Shown here one piece after another: positions 53,565 to 63,788 of a stretch of 64,000 nt of DNA. This stretch comes from Pseudomonas baetica (lineage in GTDB: Bacteria > Pseudomonadota > Gammaproteobacteria > Pseudomonadales > Pseudomonadaceae): positions 3,833,001 through 3,897,000 of the forward strand of contig NZ_PHHE01000001.1 in NCBI RefSeq assembly GCF_002813455.1, read 5' to 3'. The position numbers and the translations under genes were made by a program. How positions within the stretch are numbered: the first letter of the stretch is position 1; every line of letters starts with the position of its first letter. The notes beneath the pieces are model-generated. The model did not search any database and was not told where the DNA came from. It saw nothing but the letters and a program-made list of their open reading frames with translations.

Positions 53565-54287
53565 CTATCGAGCCCAAGGTGCCCGGCGCGAATCATTGAG
53601 CCCGAGCAGATAACTGGTCCCACCCAACTGACTCATCTGCTGGCGAATCCACCCGGCCCGCCGCGACACATAAGCCGTCGGATGGCTGGCGCTCCAGACC
53701 CGAGGATTCGGCAGAACAGCGGCCAGATAACTCGCCTGCTGCCGCGACAACGACTTCGCGCTCACACCAAAGTGATGCCGCGCCGCCGCCTCGGCGCCAA
53801 ATACCCCGTCATCCCACTCGACGCTGTTCAGGTACACCTCGAGAATCCGCTGCTTGGGCCAGAACACCTCGATCAGCGCGGTAAACCAAGCCTCCAGGCC
53901 TTTGCGCAGATAGCTACGACCGGCCCAAAGAAACAGGTTCTTCGACACTTGCTGGCTCAGCGTACTGGCGCCGCGAATCGAGCCGCCGAGTTCATTGTGG
54001 GCCAGCGCGGCCTGAATGGCGCTGAAATCAAAGCCCCAATGCTCTGGAAACTTCTGATCCTCACCGGCCATGACGGCCACCTTGAGATCATCGGAAATCT
54101 CGTCCCAGGGCTTCCAGCTGCGCTGCAGGTCGATCGGCTCGCCGTCGACCCAGGATTCGACCTTGCGCTCGACCATCAGCGCCGTGCCCGGCGGCGGCAC
54201 GAAGCGAAACAACAGGACCAGCAAAACGCTGCCGCCCGCGAACCAGAGCAGGGCCTTCGTGAGACGACGGAAAATTGAACGCAGCAT
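53565..54287 (-). CDS. mtgA: Monofunctional biosynthetic peptidoglycan transglycosylase
   Basis: 240-residue inner-membrane glycosyltransferase of family 51 with one N-terminal transmembrane helix (ALLWFAGGSVLLVLLFRFV, residues 13-31). Active-site segments are VMAGEDQKFPEHWGFD (catalytic Glu), GASTLSQQVSKNLFLW and RILEVYLNSVEWDDGVFGAEAAARHHF. It polymerises lipid II into glycan strands. Length is as expected. Confidence 0.95.
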   Translation of the reverse strand: MLRSIFRRLTKALLWFAGGSVLLVLLFRFVPPPGTALMVERKVESWVDGEPIDLQRSWKPWDEISDDLKVAVMAGEDQKFPEHWGFDFSAIQAALAHNELGGSIRGASTLSQQVSKNLFLWAGRSYLRKGLEAWFTALIEVFWPKQRILEVYLNSVEWDDGVFGAEAAARHHFGVSAKSLSRQQASYLAAVLPNPRVWSASHPTAYVSRRAGWIRQQMSQLGGTSYLLGLNDSRRAPWAR

Positions 54288-54361
54288 AGAGATGGCTTGG
54301 CCGAACCCGTGGAGCGGGCCATTATACAGACCCTGCCGATCGAGTCTGACTGGAGTTCCAC

Positions 54362-54733
54362 ATGCTGCGTGGCTTTCTGATGCTGGCCGCTTTCTTTGGT
54401 TTTACCGGGGTTGCATTGGGTGCATTCGCCGCCCATGGCCTGAAAAACCGTCTGACGCCGGAGTATCTGGCGATTTTCCACACGGGCGTCACCTATCAAC
54501 TGGTGCACACGCTGGCGTTGTTTGGCGTTGCACTGCTGGCTACGCAGATTCAGGGGCGGCTCGTCACATGGGCTGGCGTCTCCTTCACCGTCGGCATCCT
54601 GCTGTTCTCCGGCAGTCTCTACGTACTGACCACCACCGGCATCAGCAAGCTAGGCATCATTACCCCGTTCGGTGGCCTGGCCTTCCTGATCGGCTGGCTG
54701 TGCCTGGGGCTTGCCGCCTGGCGGCTGAGCTGA
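54362..54733 (+). CDS. DUF423 (YgdD-type) membrane protein
   Basis: 123-residue inner-membrane protein with four hydrophobic helices. The N-terminal helix motif FGFTGVALGAFAAHGLK and FHTGVTYQLVHTLALFGVALL are the DUF423 family hallmarks. Function unknown. It is divergent from mtgA, with 74 bases between. Confidence 0.9.
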   Translation: MLRGFLMLAAFFGFTGVALGAFAAHGLKNRLTPEYLAIFHTGVTYQLVHTLALFGVALLATQIQGRLVTWAGVSFTVGILLFSGSLYVLTTTGISKLGIITPFGGLAFLIGWLCLGLAAWRLS

Positions 54734-54823
54734 CCGGGTAGTCCATTTCACGATGAATGGCTTGGGTCGCCCCGTCTGATCGGGCTAGAATGCCAGCCCC
54801 TAAAAATGATGGCGGCCTTGCGC

Positions 54824-55024
54824 ATGCGCATTCAGTTGAACGGCGAATCCCTTGAACTGCCCGACGGTGAAACCGTTGCGGCCCTGCTGACCCGTCTGGA
54901 TCTGACCGGACGCCGGGTAGCAGTCGAACTCAATCTGGATATCGTCCCGCGCAGCCAGCATGCCGACACCACGCTCAACGACGGCGACAACGTCGAAGTG
55001 GTACACGCCATCGGCGGCGGCTAA
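54824..55024 (+). CDS. thiS: Sulfur carrier protein ThiS
   Basis: 66-residue ubiquitin-like sulfur carrier for the thiazole part of thiamine. It ends with VVHAIGGG, the Gly-Gly tail that is turned into a thiocarboxylate. The ATG at 54824 gives [15 protein letters not shown], the family start; an ATG 6 codons upstream (54806) lacks conservation. 60 bases before thiG, its usual partner. Confidence 0.93.
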   Translation: MRIQLNGESLELPDGETVAALLTRLDLTGRRVAVELNLDIVPRSQHADTTLNDGDNVEVVHAIGGG

Positions 55025-55084
55025 TTGCCCGGCCCGCAAGGGCACCGAATTCTGCAAGACCCTCACCCCTAAAGAGGATTCCCC

Positions 55085-55879
55085 ATGAGCATCGTTCGTA
55101 GCGACAAGCCTTTTGTGCTGGCCGGTCGTACTTACCAGTCGCGTTTGCTGGTTGGTACCGGCAAGTACCGTGACATGGAAGAAACCCGCCAGGCCATCGA
55201 AGCCTCGGGTGCCGAAATCGTCACCTTCGCCGTGCGCCGCACCAACCTGGGCCAGATCGAAGGCGAGCCGAACCTGCTCGACGTACTGTCGCCGGATCGC
55301 TACACCTTCCTGCCGAACACCGCCGGTTGCTACGACGCCATCGAAGCCGTGCGCACCTGCCGCCTGGCCCGTGAGCTGCTCGACGGCCACAACCTGGTGA
55401 AGCTGGAAGTGCTGGCCGACCAGAAAACCCTGTTCCCCAACGTGATCGAAACCCTCAAGGCCGCTGAAACGCTGGTCAAGGAAGGTTTCGACGTGATGGT
55501 CTACACCAGCGATGACCCGATCATCGCCCGTCAACTGGCGGAAATTGGCTGCATCGCGGTGATGCCGCTGGCCGGTCTGATCGGTTCCGGTCTGGGGATC
55601 TGCAATCCGTACAACCTGCAGATCATCCTCGAAGAAGCCAAGATCCCGGTGCTGGTCGATGCCGGTGTTGGTACTGCTTCCGACGCCACCATCGCGATGG
55701 AGCTGGGTTGCGACGCCGTTCTGATGAACTCGGCCATCGCCCACGCCCAGCAGCCAGTGATGATGGCCCAAGCCATGCAACACGCGATCGTCGCAGGCCG
55801 TCTGGCCTACCTCGCCGGCCGCATGCCGAAAAAACTCTATGCCAGCGCCTCTTCGCCGCTGGATGGTCTGATCAAGTAA
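55085..55879 (+). CDS. thiG: Thiazole synthase
   Basis: 264-residue TIM-barrel enzyme that forms the thiazole phosphate ring of thiamine from deoxyxylulose phosphate, dehydroglycine and ThiS thiocarboxylate. The Schiff-base lysine is residue 106 in [10 protein letters not shown], and the phosphate-binding segment [20 protein letters not shown] is present. AGAGGA precedes the ATG. Together with thiS forms an operon that continues to trmB 10 bases later. Confidence 0.97.
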   Translation: MSIVRSDKPFVLAGRTYQSRLLVGTGKYRDMEETRQAIEASGAEIVTFAVRRTNLGQIEGEPNLLDVLSPDRYTFLPNTAGCYDAIEAVRTCRLARELLDGHNLVKLEVLADQKTLFPNVIETLKAAETLVKEGFDVMVYTSDDPIIARQLAEIGCIAVMPLAGLIGSGLGICNPYNLQIILEEAKIPVLVDAGVGTASDATIAMELGCDAVLMNSAIAHAQQPVMMAQAMQHAIVAGRLAYLAGRMPKKLYASASSPLDGLIK

Positions 55880-55888
55880 GAGCCATTG

Positions 55889-56614
55889 ATGACTGAATCG
55901 AACGACACGCCTATCCAGACGGAAGAGGGCGACGAGCGCCAACGCCGCCGCATCAAGAGTTTCGTGATGCGCGCCGGGCGCATGACCGAAGGCCAGCAAC
56001 GTGGTCTGGATCAGGGCGCGCCGCTGTACGTGCTGCCGCTGGCCGACGCGCCGGTGGATTACGATCAGGTGTTCGGCCGTTCGGCGCCGCGCTCGCTGGA
56101 GATCGGTTTCGGCATGGGCCACTCGCTGCTGGAAATGGCCGCGGCGGCACCGGAGCAGGATTTCATCGGCGTTGAAGTTCACCGTCCGGGTGTCGGCGCG
56201 CTGCTCAACGGTGTGCTGACTCAGGGCCTGACCAACCTGCGGGTTTACGATTGCGACGCGATCGAAGTGCTCAACCGCTGCATCGCCGACAACAGCCTCG
56301 ATCGCCTGATGCTGTTCTTCCCGGATCCGTGGCACAAGAGCCGTCACCACAAGCGTCGCATCGTTCAGGCGTCGTTCGCTGAACTGGTGCGCAGCAAGTT
56401 GAAGGTCGGCGGCATTCTGCACATGGCCACCGACTGGGAACCGTATGCCGAATACATGCTGGAAGTGATGAACGTCGCCCCGGGCTACCGCAACCTCGCC
56501 GAAGACGGCAAGTGCGTCCCACGCCCGGCCGAACGCCCGATCACCAAGTTCGAACGCCGCGGCGAACGTCTTGGCCATGGCGTTTGGGACCTGAAGTTCG
56601 AAAAACTCGCTTAA
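55889..56614 (+). CDS. trmB: tRNA (guanine-N7-)-methyltransferase
   Basis: 241-residue SAM-dependent enzyme that makes m7G46 in tRNA. Motif [15 protein letters not shown] and the signature [16 protein letters not shown] with the catalytic Asp are clear. The ATG at 55889 follows AAGAG; a TTG one codon earlier is unlikely. Probably co-transcribed with thiSG. Confidence 0.95.
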   Translation: MTESNDTPIQTEEGDERQRRRIKSFVMRAGRMTEGQQRGLDQGAPLYVLPLADAPVDYDQVFGRSAPRSLEIGFGMGHSLLEMAAAAPEQDFIGVEVHRPGVGALLNGVLTQGLTNLRVYDCDAIEVLNRCIADNSLDRLMLFFPDPWHKSRHHKRRIVQASFAELVRSKLKVGGILHMATDWEPYAEYMLEVMNVAPGYRNLAEDGKCVPRPAERPITKFERRGERLGHGVWDLKFEKLA

Positions 56615-56633
56615 GCATCACGCAACAAAACCT

Positions 56634-56721
56634 GTGGGAGCGAGCCTGCTCGCGAAAGCGGATGTTCATTCAACACTGATGTTGACTGACACACCGTATT
56701 CGCGAGCAGGCTCGCTCCCAC
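56634..56721. repeat. REPIN after trmB
   Basis: Inverted CGAGCCTGCTCGCGAA-type REPs between the convergent trmB and DUF3392 genes. Confidence 0.95.
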
Positions 56722-56745
56722 AGTTGTTTTGGGGTGTTTGCGGAA

Positions 56746-57069
56746 TCAGCGGCGGTCGGCGACTACGCCGATCAGCACCAGTACCACCAACAACACCGGT
56801 GCCAGACTGTAGTTGTTGAACTGGCTCAACCCCTTGATCACCCACGGTGTGGCGTAGATCAGCGCAGCGCCGCTGCCAATCATGCACAGCAGGGCCATCA
56901 GTGGCACGCGCAGGGCGCCGGCGATGCTGCCCAGGCGTTGCTCGACCCAGCCTTTGAAGTCGGCGCCGAACAGCACCAGCAGGCAGCCCACCAGCGCCAA
57001 GGCGATTTCCGAGAGGTTGCTGCGGCTCCAGCGGGAGACGGTGGCGAGCAGGTCGAGTATCAAATCCAT
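56746..57069 (-). CDS. DUF3392 membrane protein
   Basis: 107-residue protein with three hydrophobic helices, about residues 19-38, 52-75 and 86-104, and a basic C-terminus (ADRR). The sequence fits DUF3392, small inner-membrane proteins of unknown role in gammaproteobacteria. It lies 35 bases after hemW on the same strand, so it is likely in the same operon. Confidence 0.82.
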   Translation of the reverse strand: MDLILDLLATVSRWSRSNLSEIALALVGCLLVLFGADFKGWVEQRLGSIAGALRVPLMALLCMIGSGAALIYATPWVIKGLSQFNNYSLAPVLLVVLVLIGVVADRR

Positions 57070-57104
57070 GCGTTTTCCCTTGGGACAGAAGTTGAGGGTT
57101 GGGC

Positions 57105-58310
57105 TCAGTTCAGAAATTGTTGCAGCAAGTCGTTGAGGAACAGCTGTCCGCGCTCGGTGGCCGCCAGACGTGACGGTTCGACCTGCAACAGGCCGCTTTG
57201 TTCTGCCGCTGCCCGGCCTTCGGCGAGGCTTTCCAGCGACAGCCCGGTGCGCTGCGGATACAGGCGCGATTCGACGCCAGCGGTCAGGCGCAAGGCGTTC
57301 ATCAGGAACTCGAACGGCATCTCATCGTTGGTCAGGGCTTTCTCGCCGGCCTGAAAGCATTTCGCCGGGTTGAGATAGTCCTTCGGCAGGCGCGTCTTCC
57401 AGGTGCGCACGATGCGCCCGTCCGGGTGGCTGAGCTTGCCGTGGGCGCCAGCGCCGATGCCGATGAAGTCGCCGAAACTCCAGTAATTGAGGTTATGCCG
57501 CGCCGGGCGTCCGGCCTGCGCATAAGCCGACACTTCGTATTGCGCGTAACCGTGCTCGGCCAGCAGCGCCTGCCCGGCCTCTTGAATGTCCCACAGCGTG
57601 TCGTCTTCCGGCAGCTCTGGCGGCTGGTTCCAGAACACCGTGTTCGGCTCCAGCGTCAGTTGATACCAGGAAATGTGCGTCGGCTTCAGTTCGATGGCCT
57701 GGCGCAAATCGCTCAAGGCATCGTCCAGCGACTGATCGGGCAAGCCGTGCATCAAGTCGAGGTTGAAGTTATCGAACCCGGCCTGACGCGCCATGCCGGC
57801 GGCGCGCACCGCTTCATCGCCGTTGTGGATGCGGCCGAGCGCTTTGAGCTTCTCCTGCTGGAAACTCTGGATACCGATCGACAGGCGATTGATCCCCAGC
57901 TTGCGGTACGCGACGAACTTCTCTTGCTCGAACGTGCCGGGATTGGCTTCCAGAGTGATTTCGATGTCGTGGGCAAATGGAATGCGCTGTTCGACGCCTT
58001 CCAGTAAACGCCCAAGGGCTTCGGCGCTGAACAGGCTCGGTGTGCCGCCACCGAAGAAAATCGAGCTGATTTCACGGCCATACACCGCGTGCAGATCCTG
58101 ATCGAGATCGGCCAGCAACGCGTCGACGTATTCCTGCTCCGGCAGCACCGGGCTGGCGGTGTGCGAGTTGAAGTCGCAATACGGGCATTTGCGCACACAC
58201 CACGGGATGTGGATGTACAGCGCCAGGGGCGGCAGGGTTGGTAGCGGCGCCCGAGGCGAAGAAGCGGCGCCGCCGATGATCAGCGACGACGCAGAGGGGC
58301 TGTCGGTCAT
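57105..58310 (-). CDS. hemW: Radical SAM heme chaperone HemW
   Basis: 401-residue radical SAM protein. The cluster motif [16 protein letters not shown] is at about residues 37-52; CxxxCxxC followed by F identifies the HemW (formerly HemN-like) group. The second cysteine typical of true HemN is not evident. It binds heme and helps insert it into proteins. Its start overlaps the rdgB stop by 4 bases. Confidence 0.92.
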   Translation of the reverse strand: MTDSPSASSLIIGGAASSPRAPLPTLPPLALYIHIPWCVRKCPYCDFNSHTASPVLPEQEYVDALLADLDQDLHAVYGREISSIFFGGGTPSLFSAEALGRLLEGVEQRIPFAHDIEITLEANPGTFEQEKFVAYRKLGINRLSIGIQSFQQEKLKALGRIHNGDEAVRAAGMARQAGFDNFNLDLMHGLPDQSLDDALSDLRQAIELKPTHISWYQLTLEPNTVFWNQPPELPEDDTLWDIQEAGQALLAEHGYAQYEVSAYAQAGRPARHNLNYWSFGDFIGIGAGAHGKLSHPDGRIVRTWKTRLPKDYLNPAKCFQAGEKALTNDEMPFEFLMNALRLTAGVESRLYPQRTGLSLESLAEGRAAAEQSGLLQVEPSRLAATERGQLFLNDLLQQFLN

Positions 58311-58900
58311 TTCAGGCCCAGACGCTGGCGCAGCAGATCCATTGCGCGGGCGCGGTGGCTGATCTGGTTCTTGTCGGCCGGGCTCAGTTCAGCGCTGGAT
58401 ACGTCACGTTCCGGCACCCAGAACAGCGGGTCATAACCGAAACCGTGTTCGCCGCTGGCGGCGGTCAGGATGCGTCCGTGCCACAGGCCTTCGCAGAGGA
58501 TCGGCAACGGATCATCGGCGTGACGGACCAGTGCCAGCACGCAGACGAATTGCGCGCCGCGTTCCGCTTCAGGCACGTCTTTGAGGGCGTCGAGCAGTTT
58601 GGCGTTGTTCGCTGCATCACCCTTGCCGTCGGCATAGCGCGCCGAGTAGATGCCCGGCGCACCGCCGAGGAAATCCACCGCCAGACCGGAGTCGTCGGCC
58701 AGCGCCGGCAGCCCGGAAATGCGTGCGGCGTTACGCGCCTTGAGGATCGCGTTCTCGACGAACGACAGGCCGGTTTCTTCCGGCTCGACCTTGCTCCATT
58801 CGCCGATCGAGCGCAGTTGCACCGAGTCGCCGAGCATGGCCTGGAGTTCTTTGAGTTTGCCGGCGTTATGGCTGGCCAGTACGAGTTGCTTGAGGTTCAT
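58307..58900 (-). CDS. rdgB: XTP/dITP pyrophosphatase
   Basis: 197-residue HAM1/RdgB enzyme that removes non-canonical purine triphosphates such as dITP and XTP. N-terminal [13 protein letters not shown] is the substrate-binding start, and [23 protein letters not shown] and SHRARA are conserved. Two adjacent ATGs (58903, 58900); the second gives [10 protein letters not shown]. Overlaps the DUF4426 stop. Confidence 0.95.
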   Translation of the reverse strand: MNLKQLVLASHNAGKLKELQAMLGDSVQLRSIGEWSKVEPEETGLSFVENAILKARNAARISGLPALADDSGLAVDFLGGAPGIYSARYADGKGDAANNAKLLDALKDVPEAERGAQFVCVLALVRHADDPLPILCEGLWHGRILTAASGEHGFGYDPLFWVPERDVSSAELSPADKNQISHRARAMDLLRQRLGLK

Positions 58901-59334
58901 CATTCGCCGGGAAAGAGTTCTTGGTTGAAATTGATGGTGTTGATCTTGTCACCGTTCTGCACCTTGATTTCAAAGGTGCGGGTTTCCTGCTGCTCCACCG
59001 GGTACTGGGCGATGTAGTAGATCGCACCTTGTTCGGTCACCTGGCGGAAATTCAGCGGTACGCTCTGGCTGGTCAGGTCTTTGACCGTGCCGGTAACGTT
59101 GGCGACCAATGGCTTGCCGTCCTTGATCACCGAGACATTGATCACGCCTTGGTGTTTGCTGCGGACAAGCTCTGCTGCCTTGGCGATGTCCGGGGTCAGA
59201 AACGTGGAATTGAAGGTGTTGTAGTGCACCGTCACGTCGCCGAAGGTTTCCTTGCGTTCGCCCTTGATGACGTCGGCCGCCATGGCGCTGACGCTCAGGC
59301 AGGCTGTGAATAACAACAACGCTAAACGACCCAT
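58900..59334 (-). CDS. DUF4426 exported protein
   Basis: 144-residue protein with a signal peptide ([20 protein letters not shown], cut near residue 20) and a beta-rich mature part. Matches DUF4426, periplasmic proteins found beside metW/metX in pseudomonads. Function unknown. GGAGACG lies upstream of the ATG at 59334; it is placed between metW and rdgB in one run of minus-strand genes. Confidence 0.86.
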   Translation of the reverse strand: MGRLALLLFTACLSVSAMAADVIKGERKETFGDVTVHYNTFNSTFLTPDIAKAAELVRSKHQGVINVSVIKDGKPLVANVTGTVKDLTSQSVPLNFRQVTEQGAIYYIAQYPVEQQETRTFEIKVQNGDKINTINFNQELFPGE

Positions 59335-59359
59335 GTTCGTCTCCTCGAAATGTCGTGGC

Positions 59360-59980
59360 TCAGACAGCGACCCGGTGATCTGCAAGCACCGGGCTGCTGA
59401 CGCGGTAGATACCAATCTCACCTAACAGATTAGGCCATAGCTTACTGGCCCACCCGTGGCGGTGCTGTTGATCCACAGCAAGCCGATCAATGACCTTCGC
59501 ATCACGTTCGCGGCAAAGTTCTTCAAAGTCTTCGAAGGTGCAGAAGTGGATGTTCGGCGTGTTGTACCAGGTGTACGGCAGAAACTCGGACACCGGCATG
59601 CGGCCCTTGCTCGCCAGGTACCAGCGGCAGCGCCAGTGACCGAAGTTGGGGAAGGTGATGATGCACTGCCGGCCAACGCGCAGCATTTCGTCGAGGATCT
59701 TGTCCGGGTAATGCACGGCTTGCAGGGCCTGGGTCATCACCACGATATCGAAACTGTTGCTGGCGAAGTTGCCCAGCCCTTTGTCCAGATCCTGCTCGAT
59801 GACGTTGACGCCTTTGGCCACGCATTGAGCGATGTTGTCGGCGTCGTTTTCCAGGCCATAGCCGGTGACCTGCTTGTGGTCGCGCAGCCAGGTCAGCAAC
59901 TCGCCGTCACCGCAACCCAGGTCGAGGACGCGGCTGCCGGCGGGGATCCATTCCTGGATGATTTCCAGATCAGCTCTCAT
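59360..59980 (-). CDS. metW: MetW, methionine-biosynthesis partner
   Basis: 206-residue SAM-binding-fold protein. Motif I RVLDLGCGDGELLTWL is at about residues 18-33. MetW genes sit directly after metX, here 7 bases downstream of its stop, and MetW has been reported to be needed for full MetX activity. Catalysis by MetW itself is not established. Confidence 0.93.
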   Translation of the reverse strand: MRADLEIIQEWIPAGSRVLDLGCGDGELLTWLRDHKQVTGYGLENDADNIAQCVAKGVNVIEQDLDKGLGNFASNSFDIVVMTQALQAVHYPDKILDEMLRVGRQCIITFPNFGHWRCRWYLASKGRMPVSEFLPYTWYNTPNIHFCTFEDFEELCRERDAKVIDRLAVDQQHRHGWASKLWPNLLGEIGIYRVSSPVLADHRVAV

Positions 59981-59987
59981 GGCTTGC

Positions 59988-61127
59988 TCACACCGTAATT
60001 CGGTTCATGTAATTGCCGAACGCCTGCAAGTAGCGCGGGATCGGAATCAGGAAGGCGTCGTGGCCCTGTGGTGCGTCGATTTCCAGATAGCTGACGTCTT
60101 TGCGCGCCGCCATCAGTGCGTCTACGAGCTCCCGCGAACGGGCCGGGGAGAAGCGCCAGTCGGTGGTGAACGACATCACGCAGAACTTGGCCGTGGCATT
60201 CTCGAAGGTTTTCGCCAGGTTATCGTCGAAGTTCGCCGCCGGATCGAAGTAATCCAGCGCCTTGGTCATCAACAGATAGGTGTTGGCGTCGAAGCGTCCG
60301 GAGAACTCTTCGCCCTGATAACGCAGATAGCTTTCGACCTGGAACTCGACGCTGTGGAAGTCGTAGTTGAGCTTTTCGCTCTTCAGGCCACGGCCGAATT
60401 TCTCGCCCATGGAGTCGTCGGACAGGTAAGTGATGTGCCCGACCATCCGCGCCAGCATCAGGCCGCGTTTGGGGATCACACCGGCTTCCTGAAACGAACC
60501 ACCGTGGAATTCCGGGTCGGTGAGGATCGCCTGGCGCGCCACTTCGTTGAAGGCGATGTTCTGCGCCGACAGCTTGGGCGCCGAGGCGATGGCCAGGCAG
60601 TGACGTACGCGATCCGGATAAGTGATGGTCCATTGCAGGGCCTGCATACCACCGAGGCTACCGCCGATCACCGCTGCCCACTGGCCGATGCCGAGCAGGT
60701 CGGCCAGACGCGCCTGGCTGTGTACCCAGTCTTCCACGGTGAGCACCGGGAAGTCGGCACCGAACGGTTTGCCGGTCTCAGGGTTGATGCTGCTCGGGCC
60801 AGTGGAGCCGTTGCAGCCGCCCAGATTATTCAGGCTGACCACGAAGAACTTGCTGGTGTCGATTGGCTTGCCGGGGCCGATGCAGCTGTCCCACCAACCG
60901 GGCTTGCGGTCGTCGGGGCTGTGATAGCCGGCGGCGTGGTGATGGCCGGACAAGGCGTGGCAGATCAGCACGGCGTTGTTCGCCTGTGCGTTGAGCGTGC
61001 CGTAGGTTTCGTAGATCAGGTCATAAGCGGGCAGCGAACGGCCACAGGCCAAGGCCAGAGGTTCGCTGAAGTGCGCCGTTTGCGGCGTCACCAGACCAAC
61101 AGAATCGGGGGGAAAGGCAGCTGGCAT
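59988..61127 (-). CDS. metX: Homoserine O-succinyltransferase (MetX type)
   Basis: 379-residue alpha/beta hydrolase-fold acyltransferase of methionine synthesis. Nucleophile Ser is in [14 protein letters not shown], and the catalytic Asp and His are in [10 protein letters not shown] and APQGHDAFL. In pseudomonads MetX uses succinyl-CoA; the acyl specificity cannot be told safely from sequence alone. Followed closely by metW. Confidence 0.94.
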   Translation of the reverse strand: MPAAFPPDSVGLVTPQTAHFSEPLALACGRSLPAYDLIYETYGTLNAQANNAVLICHALSGHHHAAGYHSPDDRKPGWWDSCIGPGKPIDTSKFFVVSLNNLGGCNGSTGPSSINPETGKPFGADFPVLTVEDWVHSQARLADLLGIGQWAAVIGGSLGGMQALQWTITYPDRVRHCLAIASAPKLSAQNIAFNEVARQAILTDPEFHGGSFQEAGVIPKRGLMLARMVGHITYLSDDSMGEKFGRGLKSEKLNYDFHSVEFQVESYLRYQGEEFSGRFDANTYLLMTKALDYFDPAANFDDNLAKTFENATAKFCVMSFTTDWRFSPARSRELVDALMAARKDVSYLEIDAPQGHDAFLIPIPRYLQAFGNYMNRITV

Positions 61128-61231
61128 CGACCCTGCTCTCGTTGAAATGAGGCGTAAGTCTAATGACCACGGGGGTTAGCAGCAAGCAACGATCGGGCCT
61201 GATGTGTTCGCTTCTGACCGAGGTGCAGCCA

Positions 61232-61297
61232 TTCGCGAGCAAGCCCGCTCCCACAGGGGATCGCATTCCAATGTGGGAGCGGGGTTGCTCGCGAATG
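61232..61297. repeat. REPIN upstream of metX
   Basis: Inverted pair of CGGGCTTGCTCGCGAA-type units; the right copy reads GCGGGGTTGCTCGCGAA with one change. It lies between metX and yggU, both minus strand. Confidence 0.9.
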
Positions 61298-61312
61298 GGG
61301 CGACTCGGTGCT

Positions 61313-61606
61313 TCAGTTTGGGCGCACCAGGTCAGGCAAATCCGGCAACTTCTTCGGCGAGCAAATCTTCACCCGCTTCTGCCGGTTCAACTCGCCGCTG
61401 AGCAAACTGACCTGGCTCTTGGAAACCCCAAACGCCTTGGCCAGAAAACCCATCAGATAAGCATTGGCCTTGCCCTCGACCGGCGGCGCGGTCAGGCGAA
61501 TCTTCAGACGATCACCGTGCAGCCCGCAGAAATCATCGCTACGGGCCGCAGGTTGCAGGTGACACTCCAGAATCAGGTCGTCACCGTCCCAACGAAACCA
61601 GCTCAC
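61313..61606 (-). CDS. DUF167 (YggU) family protein
   Basis: 97-residue protein of the YggU/DUF167 family. The segment VKIRLTAPPVEGKANAYLMGFLA appears here as LKIRLTAPPVEGKANAYL, the family signature. Fold is known, function is not. Overlaps the yggT gene by 4 bases, forming an operon with yggT and proC. Confidence 0.92.
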   Translation of the reverse strand: MSWFRWDGDDLILECHLQPAARSDDFCGLHGDRLKIRLTAPPVEGKANAYLMGFLAKAFGVSKSQVSLLSGELNRQKRVKICSPKKLPDLPDLVRPN

Positions 61607-62193
61607 ATCAGCAGACGGAGGATTTCCGGCATCATCGTCATCGCCGCGAGGTTATTGATCACCAGCATGTCGATCAGCTTCAGCGCCAGAAACGCGAAGA
61701 TCGGCGACAGATCCAGCCCGCCGAGGTTTGGCAGGAACTTACGGAACGGCGCCAGCGCCGGTTCGCAGATCTGGTTGACCAGCTCAGCGCCCGGATTGTG
61801 GCTGCCCGGGGCGACCCACGAGAGGATCACGCTGATGATCAGGGCGAAGAAGAAGATCTTCAGGAACAGCGCGGTCACGCCGATCAGCGACCAGATAAAC
61901 AGTTGCAGCGGGTTACCGGTGGTGCCGTAAGTCAGCAGCAAGGTCAGCGCCATCAGCGCCAGTTGCACCAGAATCGCCAGCACCAGCGACGACATGTCCA
62001 GACCGAACATGCTCGGGATGATCCGGCGCAGTGGCTTGAGTAGCGGCTGAGTCGCTTTGACGATGAACTGGCAAAGCGGGTTGTAGAAGTTCGCCCGCAC
62101 CAGTTGCAGGACGAAGCGCAGCAGCACGATCAGCAGATACAGGCTGCCGAGGGTTTGCAGCACGTAAACCGCTGCGGTGTTCAATCCAATCAT
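61603..62193 (-). CDS. YggT family membrane protein
   Basis: 196-residue inner-membrane protein containing two YggT units, each with two hydrophobic helices and the PLL/PFRKxxP segment (ATQPLLKPLRRIIPS and CEPALAPFRKFLPNL). Relatives take part in osmotic stress tolerance and cell-shape functions. The ATG at 62193 is chosen for homology (MIGLNTAAVYVLQ); it lies 10 bases after proC. Confidence 0.92.
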   Translation of the reverse strand: MIGLNTAAVYVLQTLGSLYLLIVLLRFVLQLVRANFYNPLCQFIVKATQPLLKPLRRIIPSMFGLDMSSLVLAILVQLALMALTLLLTYGTTGNPLQLFIWSLIGVTALFLKIFFFALIISVILSWVAPGSHNPGAELVNQICEPALAPFRKFLPNLGGLDLSPIFAFLALKLIDMLVINNLAAMTMMPEILRLLM

Positions 62194-62203
62194 GTAAGGC
62201 TCC

Positions 62204-63022
62204 TTATTTGCCCAGTTGTTCGGCCATTTCGGCCGAGCGGTGCGCGGCGGCGCCGAGTGCTTTTTCCACCAGGGCTTCGAAACCACCGGCCTGGAACGAT
62301 TTGATTGCAGCTTCTGTAGTACCGGCCGGCGAGGTCACGCGGCGGCGCAGTTCGGCGGCATCGACATCACTGGATACCGCCATGTGCGCGGCGCCCAGAG
62401 CCGTTTGCAGGGTCAGTTGTTCGGCTGTTTCTTTCGGCAGGCCGAGTTTGACGCCAGCAGCGGTCATGGCTTCGATCAGCAGGAAGAAGTACGCAGGGCC
62501 GGAACCGGACACCGCAGTCACGGCGTCCAGTTGCTGTTCTTCGTCCAGCCACAGGGCGATGCCGACGGCGGACAGCAGCTCTTCGGCTTGCTGGCGTTGT
62601 TCGGCAGTCACTTCGCTCGTGGCGTACAAACCGCTCACGCCCTGACGCAGCAGCGCCGGGGTGTTCGGCATGCAGCGCACGATCGGCTGTTCGCCGAGCC
62701 ATGCGGTCATGCTCGCACAAGTGATGCCGGCGGCAATCGATACCACCAGCTGATTCGGTTTCAAGCTCGGGCGAATCGCTTCGCACACGGCTTTCATCGC
62801 CTGTGGCTTGACCGCCAGCACGACGACGTCGACGCCATCGATAGCCTCGGCGTTATCGGCAAAGGTTTCGATGTCGTGTTCGGCACTGACTTTGGCGCGA
62901 GTTTCTTCGCCCGGATCGCTGGCGCGGATGTGCGCGGCTTCCAGACCCTTGGCCCGCAGGCCGCCGATCAGGCTGGCGGCCATGTTGCCGGCACCGATAA
63001 AGGCAATACGTGTGTTGCTCAT
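62204..63022 (-). CDS. proC: Pyrroline-5-carboxylate reductase
   Basis: 272-residue NAD(P)H-dependent enzyme for the last step of proline synthesis. The cofactor motif IAFIGAGNMAASLIGGL is at residues 6-22, and the signature PAYFFLLIEAMTAAGVKLGLP is present near 164-184. Family length. 23 bases after yggS. Confidence 0.96.
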   Translation of the reverse strand: MSNTRIAFIGAGNMAASLIGGLRAKGLEAAHIRASDPGEETRAKVSAEHDIETFADNAEAIDGVDVVVLAVKPQAMKAVCEAIRPSLKPNQLVVSIAAGITCASMTAWLGEQPIVRCMPNTPALLRQGVSGLYATSEVTAEQRQQAEELLSAVGIALWLDEEQQLDAVTAVSGSGPAYFFLLIEAMTAAGVKLGLPKETAEQLTLQTALGAAHMAVSSDVDAAELRRRVTSPAGTTEAAIKSFQAGGFEALVEKALGAAAHRSAEMAEQLGK

Positions 63023-63045
63023 GTCAGGTCCTTATCTGGAAAGTT

Positions 63046-63732
63046 TCAAGATTGGGAATAGTCGCGAGCGCCAAACAGGGCCGTACCGATACGAACCCAG
63101 GTGGCGCCTTGGGCAATGGCCGACTCGAGGTCGTGGCTCATGCCCATGGAAAGTGTGTCGAGCGGCAGATTCAGGCTGTCCTGCAAACGTTGCACAGCAG
63201 CAAATGCGGCGTCCTGTTCGGCGCGATCTTCGGTCGGCTCGGGAATTGCCATCAGCCCGCGCAGTTTCAGGCGCGGCAAGGCGTTGATGGCTTCGGCCAG
63301 GGCCGGCAGGTCGGCCGGGGTGCAGCCGGACTTGCTGGCTTCGCCGCTGACGTTGACCTGAATGCAGATATTCAGCGGCGGCATGTCGGCCGGGCGCTGT
63401 TCGGACAGGCGTTGGGCAATTTTCAGGCGATCCACGGAATGCACCCAGTCGAAATGCTCGGCAATGGCGCGAGTCTTGTTCGATTGAATGGGGCCGATGA
63501 AGTGCCAGATCAAGGGCAGGTCGGCCAGTTCGAGCTGTTTGCCCAAGGCTTCCTGCAGATAGTTCTCGCCAAAGTCGCGCAGGCCGGCGGCGTAGGCTTC
63601 ACGCAGGGCTTCGGCGGGTTTGGTCTTGCTGACAGCCAGCAACTGCACGTTGTTTTCAGTGCGCCCGGCCGCTGCGGTGGCAGCCTGGATGCGCGAACTA
63701 ACCAGTTGAATGTTGTCTGCTATCGTGGACAT
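63046..63732 (-). CDS. PLP-homeostasis protein YggS
   Basis: 228-residue PLP-binding barrel protein (YggS/PLPBP/PROSC). The cofactor lysine is residue 36 in LAVSKTKP, and the signature IPLIWHFIGPIQSNKTR appears as LPLIWHFIGPIQSNKTR. It buffers free pyridoxal phosphate. ATG at 63732 is used; the upstream TTG codon is ignored. Divergent from pilT and first in the yggS-proC-yggT-yggU operon. Confidence 0.94.
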   Translation of the reverse strand: MSTIADNIQLVSSRIQAATAAAGRTENNVQLLAVSKTKPAEALREAYAAGLRDFGENYLQEALGKQLELADLPLIWHFIGPIQSNKTRAIAEHFDWVHSVDRLKIAQRLSEQRPADMPPLNICIQVNVSGEASKSGCTPADLPALAEAINALPRLKLRGLMAIPEPTEDRAEQDAAFAAVQRLQDSLNLPLDTLSMGMSHDLESAIAQGATWVRIGTALFGARDYSQS

Positions 63733-63788
63733 CAAGAGGCGCCGGCGGTCTGAAGGTTCGCGGCATTCTACTGGAATTGAGGAGCGCT

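Noticed and set aside
54800..56578. 592-codon open frame antisense to thiS, thiG and trmB
   Set aside because: It covers three clear genes on the other strand and has the composition of an antisense shadow.
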